From Novosphingobium sp. 9U (lineage in GTDB: Bacteria > Pseudomonadota > Alphaproteobacteria > Sphingomonadales > Sphingomonadaceae): a stretch of DNA of 45,777 nt. The stretch lies in contig NZ_LR732540.1 of the NCBI RefSeq assembly GCF_902506425.1, positions 1 through 45,777 on the forward strand, read 5' to 3'. The notes under the pieces were generated by a model. The model saw only the letters and a list, made by a program, of their open reading frames with translations. It was not told the origin of the DNA and did not search any database. Shown here one piece after another: positions 24,326 to 32,843 of this stretch (position 1 is the first letter of the stretch; each line of letters opens with the position of its first letter). The translations under genes were made by a program, and so were the position numbers.

Positions 24326-25141
24326 ATGAACATCTTGACGTTACGATCACGCTGGGCCCGCGCCGTTGCGGCATTGGGGCTTGCCTCGATGGCGCTCGGA
24401 ACGCCGGCTATGGCGCAAGTGCGCTCGGTCGATCCCGATGCCGCGATCGACGGCGATCTCTCGCCCGGCCAGAACACATCGGCACCAGCGCCGACGCGCG
24501 ATTATCCAGCGCCGACGAGCTCGGCGGGCACTTCCGGCAACGGCACGCCGGTGGATACGACATCGGGCGCTCCCGCGACGACGACGAGCGAGCCGCCGGC
24601 TTCGGTGGACGATTGGAGTCCGCAGTCGATCGGTACTGAGGCGAACACGCCGCAGGGCAGCACGTACCGCAAGGACGACCTGATCGGCGCGGCCGAGGGC
24701 GTGTTCGGGAAGGGCGCGCAAGGACTTGCCAGCCTGATCGAGGATCTGCTGAAGAAGCAGGGCGAGCCCAACGCCTACATCGTCGGGCGCGAGGGCTCGG
24801 GCGCCATCGGTGTGGGCCTGCGCTATGGCTCGGGCACGATGCACCACAAGGTGGAGGGCACGCGCGCGGTGTACTGGACCGGGCCGTCGATCGGCTTCGA
24901 CGCCGGCCTGAATGCGGCGAACGCCTTCGTGCTGGTCTACAACCTCTACGACACCGAGGACCTCTACAAGCGGTTCCCGGCGGGTGAGGGGCAAGCCTAC
25001 CTGATCGGCGGCTTCCACGTCAGCTACATGCGTCGCGGCAACGTGGTGCTGATCCCCGTCCGCATGGGCGCGGGCGTGCGCCTGGGCATCAACGCGGGTT
25101 ACATGAAATTCACGCACGAGCAGAAGTGGCTGCCGTTCTGA
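24326..25141 (+). CDS. DUF1134 / EipA-family periplasmic envelope protein
   Basis: A 271-residue protein: a signal peptide (MNILTLRSRWARAVAALGLA..AMAQ, cut near 31), a low-complexity Thr/Ser/Pro linker (residues ~45-95), and a C-terminal DUF1134 domain (SGAIGVGLRYGSGTMHHKVEGTRAVYWTGPSIGFDAG ... VGMGAGVRLGINAGYMKFT type pattern). Brucella EipA of this family is a periplasmic protein needed for envelope integrity; a similar role is likely. The start ATG 24326 follows GCGAAGG. Confidence 0.85.
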   Translation: MNILTLRSRWARAVAALGLASMALGTPAMAQVRSVDPDAAIDGDLSPGQNTSAPAPTRDYPAPTSSAGTSGNGTPVDTTSGAPATTTSEPPASVDDWSPQSIGTEANTPQGSTYRKDDLIGAAEGVFGKGAQGLASLIEDLLKKQGEPNAYIVGREGSGAIGVGLRYGSGTMHHKVEGTRAVYWTGPSIGFDAGLNAANAFVLVYNLYDTEDLYKRFPAGEGQAYLIGGFHVSYMRRGNVVLIPVRMGAGVRLGINAGYMKFTHEQKWLPF

Positions 25142-25246
25142 GGTTCGGTGCAGAGGCGCGGTAAGCCCGCCAGCCGCCCCTCCGCTGGAAAACCGCCACT
25201 CTGCGGCTTGCCGGAAGGGGCAGTGCACAGTAAGGCCCCGCCCGCC

Positions 25247-26425
25247 ATGCTCAGCAACCTCAAGCAACAGCCCGCCGACGCGCTCCTGGCGCTCATCAAG
25301 CTCCACAACGCGGATCCGCGCGCCGACAAGATCGACCTCGGCGTCGGCGTCTATCGCACCGGGCAGGGCGACACGCCTGTGTTCGCCGCGATCAAGGCGG
25401 CCGAGAAGAAGCTGTTCGAGGAGCAGGACTCCAAGGCCTACCTCGGCCCTGAGGGCGACATGGCCTTCGTCGAGGCGCTGATGCCCTACGTGTTCGGCAA
25501 GGATACCGCCGACATGGGCGGCCGCATCGAGGGTATGCAGACGCCCGGCGGGACCGGATCGCTGCGCGTGGCGCTCGCGATGGCGAAGCGCGCAGGGATC
25601 GAGCGCATCATCGTCGGCGTGCCAAGCTGGCCCAACCATGCGCAGATCTGCGCCGACCTTGGCCTCGCCGTCGTGGAATTCAATCACGCCACCGCTGCCG
25701 GCCAGACCGATATGGACGCGCTGCGCGGCGCTCTGGCGCAAGCCGGCGCCAGCGACGCGATCCTGCTGCACGGCTGCTGCCACAACCCCACCGGCATCGA
25801 CTACTCGCACGCCGAGTGGGACGAAATTGCGCACCTGGTCGCCGAGGCCAAGGTGCTGCCGATCCTCGACCTCGCCTATCAGGGTCTGGGCAACGGCATG
25901 GAAGAGGACGCCTATGGCGTTCGCCGCGTGCTGGTGGCCGTGCCCGAGGCGTTGATTAGCTATTCGTGCGACAAGAACTTCGGCCTCTACCGTGACCGCG
26001 TCGGCGCGCTCTACGTCATGGCCGCGGTGCCCGAAGACCTGCCGCGCTTGATGTCGAACGGGCACGTGCTGGCGCGCGCCAACTGGTCGCAGCCGCCGGA
26101 CCATGGCGCTGCCGCCGTGCGCGAAGTGCTGGCCGATGAAGCGCTCACTGCGCAGTGGCTGGACGAACTCGACCAGATGCGTGAGCGGATGCGCCAGGTG
26201 CGCGCCAAGCTCGCCGCTGCCGGCACCGCTGGTGCGGTCGATCTGACGCCCATGGGCGGGCAGAACGGCCTGTTCTCCATTGTGCCGCTCAGCAAGGAGC
26301 AGGTGCTGGAGATGCGTGAGAAGCACGGCATCTACATGGCGGCATCCGGCCGGATCAACGTGGCCGGGCTGACGATGGGCAACATCGACAAGTTCATCGC
26401 CGCGGTGGCGGATGTGGCCGCCTAA
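25247..26425 (+). CDS. Aromatic amino acid aminotransferase (AspC/TyrB type)
   Basis: A 392-residue fold-type I class I aminotransferase. Evidence: DKIDLGVGVYRTGQGDTPVF, the cofactor-binding HGCCHNPTGIDYSHAEWDEIA, DLAYQGLGNGMEEDAYGVR and the PLP lysine in SYSCDKNFGLYRDRVG. It transfers amino groups between aspartate or aromatic amino acids and 2-oxoglutarate in the cytoplasm. The ATG at 25247 gives the usual MLSNLKQQPADALL beginning; the frame is open upstream for 33 codons without a good start. The GNAT gene follows after 20 bases. tyrB and aspC functions cannot be separated from sequence alone. Confidence 0.9.
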   Translation: MLSNLKQQPADALLALIKLHNADPRADKIDLGVGVYRTGQGDTPVFAAIKAAEKKLFEEQDSKAYLGPEGDMAFVEALMPYVFGKDTADMGGRIEGMQTPGGTGSLRVALAMAKRAGIERIIVGVPSWPNHAQICADLGLAVVEFNHATAAGQTDMDALRGALAQAGASDAILLHGCCHNPTGIDYSHAEWDEIAHLVAEAKVLPILDLAYQGLGNGMEEDAYGVRRVLVAVPEALISYSCDKNFGLYRDRVGALYVMAAVPEDLPRLMSNGHVLARANWSQPPDHGAAAVREVLADEALTAQWLDELDQMRERMRQVRAKLAAAGTAGAVDLTPMGGQNGLFSIVPLSKEQVLEMREKHGIYMAASGRINVAGLTMGNIDKFIAAVADVAA

Positions 26426-26445
26426 GTATCGGGGCTGAGTACCAG

Positions 26446-27045
26446 ATGGACCGGCAGCCGATCCTCGATGGGGAGCGGTTGCTGCTCCGCCCGCTTGTTC
26501 GCGAGGACTGGGCGGCGCTCTACGCCATCGCGTCCGATCGCGAGATCTGGGCTGGCCATCCCTCGCACGACCGCTGGCAGGAGCCGGTGTTCCGCGCCTT
26601 CTTCGAAGACGCGCTCGCAGGCGGAGGCGCGCTGGCAATCGTCGACAAGGCGACCGGCGCATTGATCGGCTCTTCTCGCTACGGTGGCGAGGGCGACGCG
26701 AAGCTATCCGGAGCCATCGAGATCGGCTGGTCGTTCCTGGCGCGCAGCTACTGGGGCAAGGGCTACAACGCCGAATTCAAGCGGCTGATGATCGCGCATG
26801 CGCTGGCACACTACGAGCGGGTCGAATTTCAGGTGGGCGCTGACAACGTGATCTCGCGCGGTGCCATGGCCAACATCGGTGGGCAGTTGGTGCCCGGCCT
26901 AGGTGCGACGTACGAGCGTTGCGGCGTCATGGTTCACCACGTGGTGTTCGAGATCACCCGCGAAAGCTTCGCGTTGGGGCCGCTCAGCCGCGCAGGCTCT
27001 GCATCCGCTGGAGATAGCGGGCGAGCACGTCGATCTCCAGATTGA
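26446..27045 (+). CDS. GNAT family N-acetyltransferase (RimJ-like)
   Basis: A 199-residue acetyltransferase with the RimJ/RimL-type opening LDGERLLLRPLVREDWAALYAIASD and the central IEIGWSFLARSYWGKGYNAEFKRLMIAHAL, where the acetyl-CoA pyrophosphate loop normally sits. YERVEFQVGADNVISRGAMANIG is also a family hallmark. It would acetylate an amino group of a small molecule or protein. The last 20 codons overlap the 3' end of the convergent riboflavin synthase gene by 62 bases; the tail (SRAGSASAGDSGRARRSPD) does not look like GNAT sequence and may be a read-on after loss of an earlier stop. Confidence 0.85.
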   Translation: MDRQPILDGERLLLRPLVREDWAALYAIASDREIWAGHPSHDRWQEPVFRAFFEDALAGGGALAIVDKATGALIGSSRYGGEGDAKLSGAIEIGWSFLARSYWGKGYNAEFKRLMIAHALAHYERVEFQVGADNVISRGAMANIGGQLVPGLGATYERCGVMVHHVVFEITRESFALGPLSRAGSASAGDSGRARRSPD

Positions 27046-27601
27046 CTTTGTCGCCTTGCTGCAAGGTGCCGAGCGTGGTCACCTCTGCGGTGTGGGGGAT
27101 GATGTTGACCGCGAAGTGGCAGCTGCCGTCGGGCTGGTCGGTCACCTCATTCACGGTGAGCGAGACGCCGTCGATGGTGATGGACCCTTTCGCCGCCAGG
27201 TAAGGCGCCAGTTCGTGCGAGATGGCGAAGCCGATCCGGCGCGAGTCGCCGTCCGGGCACACGCCCAGCACTTCGCCCACCCCGTCGACATGGCCGGTGA
27301 CGATGTGGCCGCCGAGCTCGTCGCCAAGCTTCAGCGCGGGCTCGAGGTTCAGCGTGGTGCCTTCGTGCCAGCGGCCCGGCACGGTACGCGCGACGGACTC
27401 GCCCGAGATATCGACGGCGAACCATGCGTCGCCCGCCGTGCCGCCCTTGTCGACCACGGTCAGGCACACGCCCGAACAGGCGATCGAGGCGCCCATGGCG
27501 ATGCCTGCCGGATCGAACGGGCAGGCGATGACGGCACGCAAGTCGCCGGATTGGCGCGCTTCGCGAATGGTGCCGAGGGCGGTGACGATGCCGGTGAACA
27601 T
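26984..27601 (-). CDS. ribE: Riboflavin synthase alpha subunit
   Basis: A 205-residue protein starting with the diagnostic MFTGIV. Two repeated lumazine-binding halves are visible (GASIACSGVCLTVVD / KGSITIDGVSLTVNEV and LGGHIVTGHVDGVGEV). It dismutates two 6,7-dimethyl-8-ribityllumazine molecules to riboflavin. It lies 10 bases after ribD on the same strand, so the two form a riboflavin operon. The gene is also called ribC in some species. Confidence 0.95.
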   Translation of the reverse strand: MFTGIVTALGTIREARQSGDLRAVIACPFDPAGIAMGASIACSGVCLTVVDKGGTAGDAWFAVDISGESVARTVPGRWHEGTTLNLEPALKLGDELGGHIVTGHVDGVGEVLGVCPDGDSRRIGFAISHELAPYLAAKGSITIDGVSLTVNEVTDQPDGSCHFAVNIIPHTAEVTTLGTLQQGDKVNLEIDVLARYLQRMQSLRG

Positions 27602-27611
27602 GGATGCTGCC

Positions 27612-28577
27612 TTAGCCTCGGCGTGCGTAGACTTCCAGCGTGTCGGGCCCAAGCTGCCGACGATCGGTGAGTTGCCACTGCCCGTGCGCCGTGCTCAGCG
27701 TCGCTAGGCCGATGTTGCCGATCCCCGGCCGGCCACCACCGATGACGATCGGCGCGCGATAGATCAGCAACCGATCGACCGCGTTCGCAGCCAGGAACGC
27801 GGACGCTGCGCCGGCGCCTCCTTCGACGAACAGGTACTGCACGCCCATCATCGACCTGAGTGCATCGGGCGAACTCAGGGCGTGCCAGCCGTCGGGAGCG
27901 ACCCCGCGCGTCAACACCCAGCGCTGCGGCGATCGATCGGCAAGTCCGGGCAGGCGCACATCGAGGCGCGGGGCATCGCTGCGCAGCGTCCCGCCGCCCA
28001 CCAGGATCGCGTCGGCCCGCGCACGCATGGCATGCGTATGCGCGCGCGCGGCCTCTCCAGTGATCCACTGGCTTTCCCCGCTTGCCAGCGCGATGCAGCC
28101 GTCAAGTGAAAGCGCGAGTTTGAGGGTGACCTCCGGGCGACCCAGCCCGGTGCGGACGAGATAGCCCGACAGACTTTCCTTGCAGGCAGGGGAGGTGACC
28201 AGATCGCACTTGATCCCGGCATCGCGGATCCGAGCGATACCTTGCCCCGCGGTGCGCGAGTCGGGGTCCGCGCAGCCTACGACGACACGTGCCGGGCCGG
28301 AGGCGCAGACCAGATCGGCACAGGCCGGTCCGCGCGCCGAGATATGCGCGCAGGGTTCCAGCGTCACGTAGAGCGTCGCCCCCTGCGCTGCCTCGCCGGC
28401 AGCTTCGAGTGCCATCGCCTCCGCATGCGGCCGACCGCCGGCTTGCGTCCAGCCGCGCGCGACGACTTTCCCCTCGCGGACGATGATCGCGCCAACACCC
28501 GGATTGGGTCGGCTGAGCGGCCTTGCGCGAGCGGCGAGGCTGGCCGCGGCAGCGAGCCAGCGCTGGTCGTCGGTCAC
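27612..28577 (-). CDS. ribD: Bifunctional pyrimidine deaminase/reductase of riboflavin synthesis
   Basis: A 321-residue RibD: the N-terminal deaminase has the zinc ligands PHAEAMAL and [15 protein letters not shown], and the C-terminal reductase domain begins near [15 protein letters not shown] with the NADPH site [13 protein letters not shown] and [14 protein letters not shown]. It deaminates and then reduces the ribosylamino-pyrimidine intermediate. The start GTG 28577 overlaps the upstream gene's stop (GTGA), so it is translated from the preceding gene. A normal family member, a little short in the reductase half. Confidence 0.93.
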   Translation of the reverse strand: MTDDQRWLAAAASLAARARPLSRPNPGVGAIIVREGKVVARGWTQAGGRPHAEAMALEAAGEAAQGATLYVTLEPCAHISARGPACADLVCASGPARVVVGCADPDSRTAGQGIARIRDAGIKCDLVTSPACKESLSGYLVRTGLGRPEVTLKLALSLDGCIALASGESQWITGEAARAHTHAMRARADAILVGGGTLRSDAPRLDVRLPGLADRSPQRWVLTRGVAPDGWHALSSPDALRSMMGVQYLFVEGGAGAASAFLAANAVDRLLIYRAPIVIGGGRPGIGNIGLATLSTAHGQWQLTDRRQLGPDTLEVYARRG

Positions 28578-29089
28578 TGCGGTGGGGAAGCGGGGGCGGC
28601 AGGCGCGGCCGTCGGCTTGCCCTCTGCCGCGAGTTCCGCGTTCGCTTCCTGTCGGCGCTTGCGGATGGCTTCGAGCTCCGCCTTCTTCTCGGCGGCGTTC
28701 TGGGCATCGGCTTCGCGCGCGATCTTGTCGACGTCCATGCCCGACCAGCGGCCGAGCTCCTTGTACAAGTTGCGCACATCGGCATCGCGCCGTGCGCGAT
28801 CGAGCGCCAAGGCCTCCTTGCGCTTCTGGTTGGCGATGTTCGAGGCCTCGATCTCGGCGTCCGTGCGATGCGCAGGAAAGACGGTGATGTATGTGACCTT
28901 GGGCGGATGATGCGGCGCGCTCGCCTCCTGGCCCATCATCACGTAGAACACGCCGAAGGTGCAAACTGCGGCAACAGCGGCGAAGCGCCAGCGGTTGCCG
29001 CCCGCCTGGCGCCAGACCTCGCGAAAATCGGCGATCATGCCGGTGGGCGATACGTCCGCCCACATTCCGGATCGTTTGAACAATGACAT
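28574..29089 (-). CDS. Membrane-anchored coiled-coil hypothetical protein upstream of ribD
   Basis: A 171-residue protein with one membrane helix ([18 protein letters not shown], about residues 36-53), preceded by a short positive cytoplasmic segment, so it is probably anchored with the C-terminus outside. The C-terminal half is a charged helix ([30 protein letters not shown] ... [22 protein letters not shown]) likely to form a coiled coil, ending in an Ala/Pro-rich tail. Start ATG 29089 rather than 29107 keeps the usual MSLFKRSG opening. It is coupled to ribD (GTGA). I do not recognise a function; conserved sphingomonad genes of this type occur beside ribD only as far as this context shows. 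Confidence 0.7.
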   Translation of the reverse strand: MSLFKRSGMWADVSPTGMIADFREVWRQAGGNRWRFAAVAAVCTFGVFYVMMGQEASAPHHPPKVTYITVFPAHRTDAEIEASNIANQKRKEALALDRARRDADVRNLYKELGRWSGMDVDKIAREADAQNAAEKKAELEAIRKRRQEANAELAAEGKPTAAPAAPASPPQ

Positions 29090-29137
29090 GGCGCCAAGAT
29101 AGGGCATCGCGGCGGCCGGCGCCAGTTGCCGGAACGG

Positions 29138-29863
29138 TCAGCCGAACGGCTGGTAAAGCCCGCGCCCTTCGCGCTTGAGCCAGGTGTTGGCAGCGGCGAC
29201 ATCGCCTTCGAACATTCGATCGAGGCACGCGTGGAAAGCCGGTGAGTGGTCGAAGTGGACGAGGTGGGCGACTTCGTGAGCAACCACCGAGCGGCGTACA
29301 GCGTCGGGAGCCATCACCAGCCGCCAGTTGATTCGGATCGCGCCGTTCGCGGCACAGCTGCCCCAGCGGCGGGCCGCGTTCGATAGCGCCAGGCTGGAGG
29401 TAGGGCGTCCGGCAAGAGCGCAATAATGCTCCAGATCATTGGCCAGGAGCGCGCGCGCTTCGGCCTGGAGCCAGCGGCGCACGCGCGCTTCGATGGCAGT
29501 CTCGGGGCCGCCGATCAGGAGCATGCCTGCGTCCACGACCGGGCGGCGCCGCGCGGCGGGTTCGTGCCGGATCGCCAGCGCTTCGCCGCGAAAGCGGATG
29601 GTCGCGCCAGGGGCGACCGTCGATTTCGTGGGCAGAGCCGTCAGTTGCCGCTCCAGCCATTCGTGGCGGGAGCGGGCAAAGGCGAGCGCCTCGGCCGTCC
29701 GCGCCCAGGTCGGGATGGAGATGCGCACCTCGCTGCCGTCCGGAGATAGGCGCATGGTCATCCGCCGCGCGCGGTCCAGCCGGCGTACGACGATGGGCAG
29801 TTCGCGTCCGGCCACTGCGAGGCTCGGGACAGCGCGCGGGTCGCGCCGCAGCCAATCAAGCAT
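29138..29863 (-). CDS. YgjP-like zinc metallopeptidase (DUF45/SprT-like)
   Basis: A 241-residue protein with the DUF45/YgjP layout: ARRMTMRLSPDGSEVRISIP at the start, then WGSCAANGAIRINWRLVMAP and the zinc motif VVAHEVAHLVHFDHSPAFHACL (HExxH plus a distal His). It has no signal peptide, so it is a cytoplasmic metalloprotease-like protein of uncertain substrate. The start is ATG 29863 (a GTG lies directly before it). Confidence 0.88.
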   Translation of the reverse strand: MLDWLRRDPRAVPSLAVAGRELPIVVRRLDRARRMTMRLSPDGSEVRISIPTWARTAEALAFARSRHEWLERQLTALPTKSTVAPGATIRFRGEALAIRHEPAARRRPVVDAGMLLIGGPETAIEARVRRWLQAEARALLANDLEHYCALAGRPTSSLALSNAARRWGSCAANGAIRINWRLVMAPDAVRRSVVAHEVAHLVHFDHSPAFHACLDRMFEGDVAAANTWLKREGRGLYQPFG

Positions 29864-29986
29864 CACGGACGAGCCGGCCAGGTTTCGGATGTGCTTGCTG
29901 CAGCCAGGATGTCGAGAATGTCGCCGCTGCTGACCCTGTTACGGGTGTCGCTATGAATGAGAAAGGCGTGGCGGCATCGCTTACCA

Positions 29987-30490
29987 TCAATCGACGTCCC
30001 ACGGATCGCCTTCGGACTCGATCTCATAGCCTTCCATGCCATCCGGCCAGATGATGTGTTGCTCCAGCGGCCCGGCCACGGTCTCACTGACCACCCGGTC
30101 GACGATCGACACACCGGCGCGATGCACTGCGTCACGGTCGCCCGAGATGAGGTAATGCCAGCCCGGCAGCGGCTCGCCCGCGGCGCGCAGGCGGTAGGCG
30201 CAAGTCTGCGGCAGCCAGTCCAGCGAGCCGGAGTTGCGCGCCGTCAGCCGCATGCAGTCGGGCACGAAGCGGCGCCGGTCGGCATAGCTGGAACAGCGCG
30301 CGGTCTTGAGGTCGAGCAGCTTGCAGGCGACATTGGTGTGGTAGACCTCGCCCGTATCGGCGTCCTCCACCTTGTGCAGGCAGCATTGGCCGCAACCGTC
30401 GCACAAGGCCTCCCACTCGCGCTTGTTCAGCGTCTCGAGCGGCCGCTCCCAGAACTGCGCGCGAAACTCGGAGCTGCCTATTTCACCCAT
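29987..30490 (-). CDS. YcgN-like cysteine cluster protein (UPF0260)
   Basis: A 167-residue protein of the YkgJ/YcgN cysteine-cluster type: CDGCGQCCLHKVED, VACKLLD, ARCSSYADRRRFVPDC and LPQTCAYR supply eight or so conserved cysteines, expected to bind a metal or iron-sulfur cluster. The WHYLISGDRDAVHRAG block is also a family mark. The function is unknown. Its start lies inside the end of the SCO gene (13-base overlap), so the two are translated together. Confidence 0.9.
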   Translation of the reverse strand: MGEIGSSEFRAQFWERPLETLNKREWEALCDGCGQCCLHKVEDADTGEVYHTNVACKLLDLKTARCSSYADRRRFVPDCMRLTARNSGSLDWLPQTCAYRLRAAGEPLPGWHYLISGDRDAVHRAGVSIVDRVVSETVAGPLEQHIIWPDGMEGYEIESEGDPWDVD

Positions 30491-31098
30491 GTGCCCAATT
30501 CCGCCGCGACGGCGTCGGCGCCCTTGTCGACCGGCAGCATGGCCAGCGGCTTGCCGTCCGGGTCCATGAGATACGCGATGCGGCTGTGGTCCATGAGGTA
30601 TCCGCCTGAGCTCTCCTTGCCCTTGCTATAGTAAGCGGCGAAGGCCTTGGCCGCCACTGCCACTTGGGCCGGCGTGCCGGTAAGACCGACCAGGCGGGGC
30701 GAGAACGCGGCCGTCCACTGCCCGACGACCGCGGGCGTATCGCGCGTCGGGTCGATGGTGATGAAGATCGGCTGGACCTTCGCCGCGAGCGCCGGCTTGC
30801 TCTGGTCGAACGCGCTGAAACCCTTCATCAGCACTTGCATGTCAAGCGGGCACGCGTCGGGGCAGAAGGTGTAGCCGAAGTAGACGATGCGGTACTTGCC
30901 CTTGAAGCTGTCCCACGTGACCGTCTTCCCGTCCTTGTCGATCAGCGTGAACGGACCGCCGATCGCGGCGCCTTCCAACGGCGGGCGCTGCTCGTTGGCG
31001 GCGGGCTGACCGCCAGAGTTGCAGGCGGCAAGAAGAAGCGGGCTCATCAGGAGCGCGGCAAGACACAGGAGGCGATGGATCATGGCGCGGCGGTTCAT
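30478..31098 (-). CDS. SCO1/SenC-family copper chaperone lipoprotein
   Basis: A 206-residue protein with a lipoprotein signal (LLLAAC, C26) and the thioredoxin-like SCO domain: copper ligands in FCPDACPLDM (CxxxC) and a His in YLMDHSRIAYL. SCO proteins deliver copper to, or keep reduced, the CuA centre of cytochrome c oxidase on the outer face of the inner membrane. The start ATG 31098 is followed by a normal lipoprotein leader. It is operonic with the YcgN-like gene. Confidence 0.93.
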   Translation of the reverse strand: MNRRAMIHRLLCLAALLMSPLLLAACNSGGQPAANEQRPPLEGAAIGGPFTLIDKDGKTVTWDSFKGKYRIVYFGYTFCPDACPLDMQVLMKGFSAFDQSKPALAAKVQPIFITIDPTRDTPAVVGQWTAAFSPRLVGLTGTPAQVAVAAKAFAAYYSKGKESSGGYLMDHSRIAYLMDPDGKPLAMLPVDKGADAVAAELGTWVK

Positions 31099-31198
31099 GC
31101 TCTGCTAAACGCGCCGGTGCAAGGGCAGCCCTGCGGCAGGACTCGTGCGCCCTTGTTCCAAAACCGGGCGCGCGAAAAAGATGCGAAGGAACAACGAA

Positions 31199-31837
31199 GT
31201 GTCGAAGCTTGGCGGATCGCGTGCGGGACGGATGGTTCGGGCAGCGGTGATCGCGATGGTGGCAAGCGGGATCGGTCTTTCGGTTCCGGCGCAGGCCCAG
31301 TTCTCCGAAGGGTACAAGTTCCTCGAAGCGGTACGCAAGAAAGAGGGCGAGAAGGTCGAAGCTGCGCTCCAGTCCGGCGGCGGCACGATCATCAACACCC
31401 GCGACGTGACCAGCGGCGAATCGGCCCTGCACGTCGTCACCGCGCGCCGCGATCTTACCTGGCTGCAGTTCCTGGTCGCGAAGGGCGCGAACGTGAACGC
31501 TCGCGACGGGCAGGGCCGCACGCCGCTGCAGGTCGCGATCAACCTGGGCTGGCGCGATGGCGTGGGCGTGCTGCTTGGTCGGCAGGCCAACACCGAAGTC
31601 GCCAACGACGCGGGCGAGACGCCGCTGATCTCCGCCGTGCACCGCCACGATGTCGAACTGACCAAGCTGCTGCTGCAGGCCGGTGCCAACCCCGACCGTG
31701 CCGACAATTCCGGACGATCCGCGCGTGATTACGCGACACTGGACGGACCGAACAATGCGTTGCTCTCCGCCATCAAGACGGAAACGAAGCCCGGCGCCAG
31801 CAAGGCCAACAAGCCCACCTACGGCCCGTCGCTCTGA
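31199..31837 (+). CDS. Secreted ankyrin-repeat protein
   Basis: A 212-residue protein with a signal peptide (MVRAAVIAMVASGIGLSVPAQA near residues 12-33) and about four ankyrin repeats: SGESALHVVTARRDLTWLQFLVAKGANVNARD, GRTPLQVAINLGWRDGVGVLLGRQANTEVAND and AGETPLISAVHRHDVELTKLLLQAGANPDRAD are clear. It likely mediates protein binding in the periplasm. The start is GTG 31199, with AAGGA 8 bases upstream; ATG 31181 is a less likely alternative. COQ9 follows after 4 bases. Confidence 0.85.
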   Translation: MSKLGGSRAGRMVRAAVIAMVASGIGLSVPAQAQFSEGYKFLEAVRKKEGEKVEAALQSGGGTIINTRDVTSGESALHVVTARRDLTWLQFLVAKGANVNARDGQGRTPLQVAINLGWRDGVGVLLGRQANTEVANDAGETPLISAVHRHDVELTKLLLQAGANPDRADNSGRSARDYATLDGPNNALLSAIKTETKPGASKANKPTYGPSL

Positions 31838-31841
31838 ACCG

Positions 31842-32528
31842 ATGACCACCGATCTCGCCATCTCGGGCAGCGAACCCCACCACGACACGTCGCTGGATGA
31901 CCTGCGCCTTCGCCTTGCACCGTTGATCGCCGATGCCGCCGTGTTCGACGGCTGGAGCGCAGAGGCGGTCCGCTCAGCGGCGGAGCAGGCCGGGGTGGAC
32001 GCAGACGTTGCGGCTTACGCATTTCGCGGCGGCGCGATGGAGATGATAGCCGCCTGGATCGGCTCCGTGGACCTCGCCATGGCACGCGCGCTGCCGCGGA
32101 GCGAAGTCGCCGCGCTGCCCGTGCGGGAACGGATTCGCCGACTGGTGCTCGCGCGGCTCGATGCGATCGCCGGGCAGGAAGAAGCGCTGTCGCGGGCAAT
32201 GGCGATCATGGCGATGCCGCAGAACGTGGCTCGGGCCCTCAAGCTCGGCTGGAGCAGCGCCGACGTGATGTGGCGCCTCGCTGGCGACGTGGCGACGGAC
32301 TACAATCACTATACCAAGCGCACGATCCTCGCGGGCGTCTATGGCGCGACCCTGGCCGTCTTCGCCGATGATCACAGCACGGGCAAGGCGGAGACCCGTG
32401 CTTTCCTCGACCGCCGGATCGACGGCATCATGCGCTTCGAGAAGACCAAGGCGCAGCTGCTGCGCCCGGCCGAGCAGCGCTTCAGCATGGCCCGCTTCCT
32501 AGGCCGCTTGCGCTACCCCGCACGCTAG
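31842..32528 (+). CDS. COQ9-family ubiquinone biosynthesis protein
   Basis: A 228-residue COQ9-like protein: the TetR-like N-terminal helices (FDGWSAEAVRSAAEQAGVDADVAAYAFRGGAMEMI), and the COQ9 block WRLAGDVATDYNHYTKRTILAGVYGATLAVF. COQ9 binds lipids and supports COQ7 in ubiquinone synthesis on the inner membrane. The gene is downstream of the ankyrin gene by 4 bases and upstream of feoA. This arrangement (ankyrin - coq9 - feoAB) is common in sphingomonads as far as I recall. Confidence 0.9.
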   Translation: MTTDLAISGSEPHHDTSLDDLRLRLAPLIADAAVFDGWSAEAVRSAAEQAGVDADVAAYAFRGGAMEMIAAWIGSVDLAMARALPRSEVAALPVRERIRRLVLARLDAIAGQEEALSRAMAIMAMPQNVARALKLGWSSADVMWRLAGDVATDYNHYTKRTILAGVYGATLAVFADDHSTGKAETRAFLDRRIDGIMRFEKTKAQLLRPAEQRFSMARFLGRLRYPAR

Positions 32529-32546
32529 CCATTTCCGCTCGCAGTT

Positions 32547-32565
32547 ATTGCGAACCAGTTGCAAT
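32547..32565. promoter_or_regulatory. Possible Fur/iron box upstream of feoA
   Basis: ATTGC-N9-GCAAT is a 19-base inverted repeat, 26 bases before the feoA start, followed by another palindrome TTGCGCAA (32569-32576). Its size and place fit a Fur-type iron operator in alphaproteobacteria; match to a precise consensus was not tested. Confidence 0.35.
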
Positions 32566-32590
32566 ACCTTGCGCAATCTGGCAGCGGGCG

Positions 32591-32833
32591 ATGATGACTC
32601 TCGATCTCCTTCCCGCCGGACAGAGCGCCCGGATCGTGGCTGTCGACTGGAGCGTGCTGGTGGACGAGGAGGCTCGCCGCCTGCGCGCACTCGGGCTGGA
32701 TGACGGCGCTCGCGTGAAGGTCAGTCACCGCGGTGTATTCGGCGGCGCGGACCCCATTGCACTGGCAGTCGGCCGCATGACGGTGGCGGTGCGCCGGGCG
32801 CATGCGGCCGCGATGGAAGTCGAAGTCTTGTGA
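32591..32833 (+). CDS. feoA: FeoA domain protein
   Basis: An 80-residue SH3-like FeoA: LPAGQSARIVAVDW, LRALGLDDGARVKVSHRG and the ending MTVAVRRAHAAAMEVEVL. FeoA assists the ferrous iron transporter FeoB at the cytoplasmic side. ATG 32591 or 32594 could be the start. feoB begins 10 bases later. A putative iron-responsive box lies upstream. Confidence 0.9.
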   Translation: MMTLDLLPAGQSARIVAVDWSVLVDEEARRLRALGLDDGARVKVSHRGVFGGADPIALAVGRMTVAVRRAHAAAMEVEVL

Positions 32834-32843
32834 GCCATCTCTC

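Noticed and set aside
24347..26662. 771-codon open frame on the minus strand over the EipA and aminotransferase genes
   Set aside because: Composition is typical of an antisense shadow (Arg/Ala/His-rich, no domains), while both plus-strand genes have solid families.
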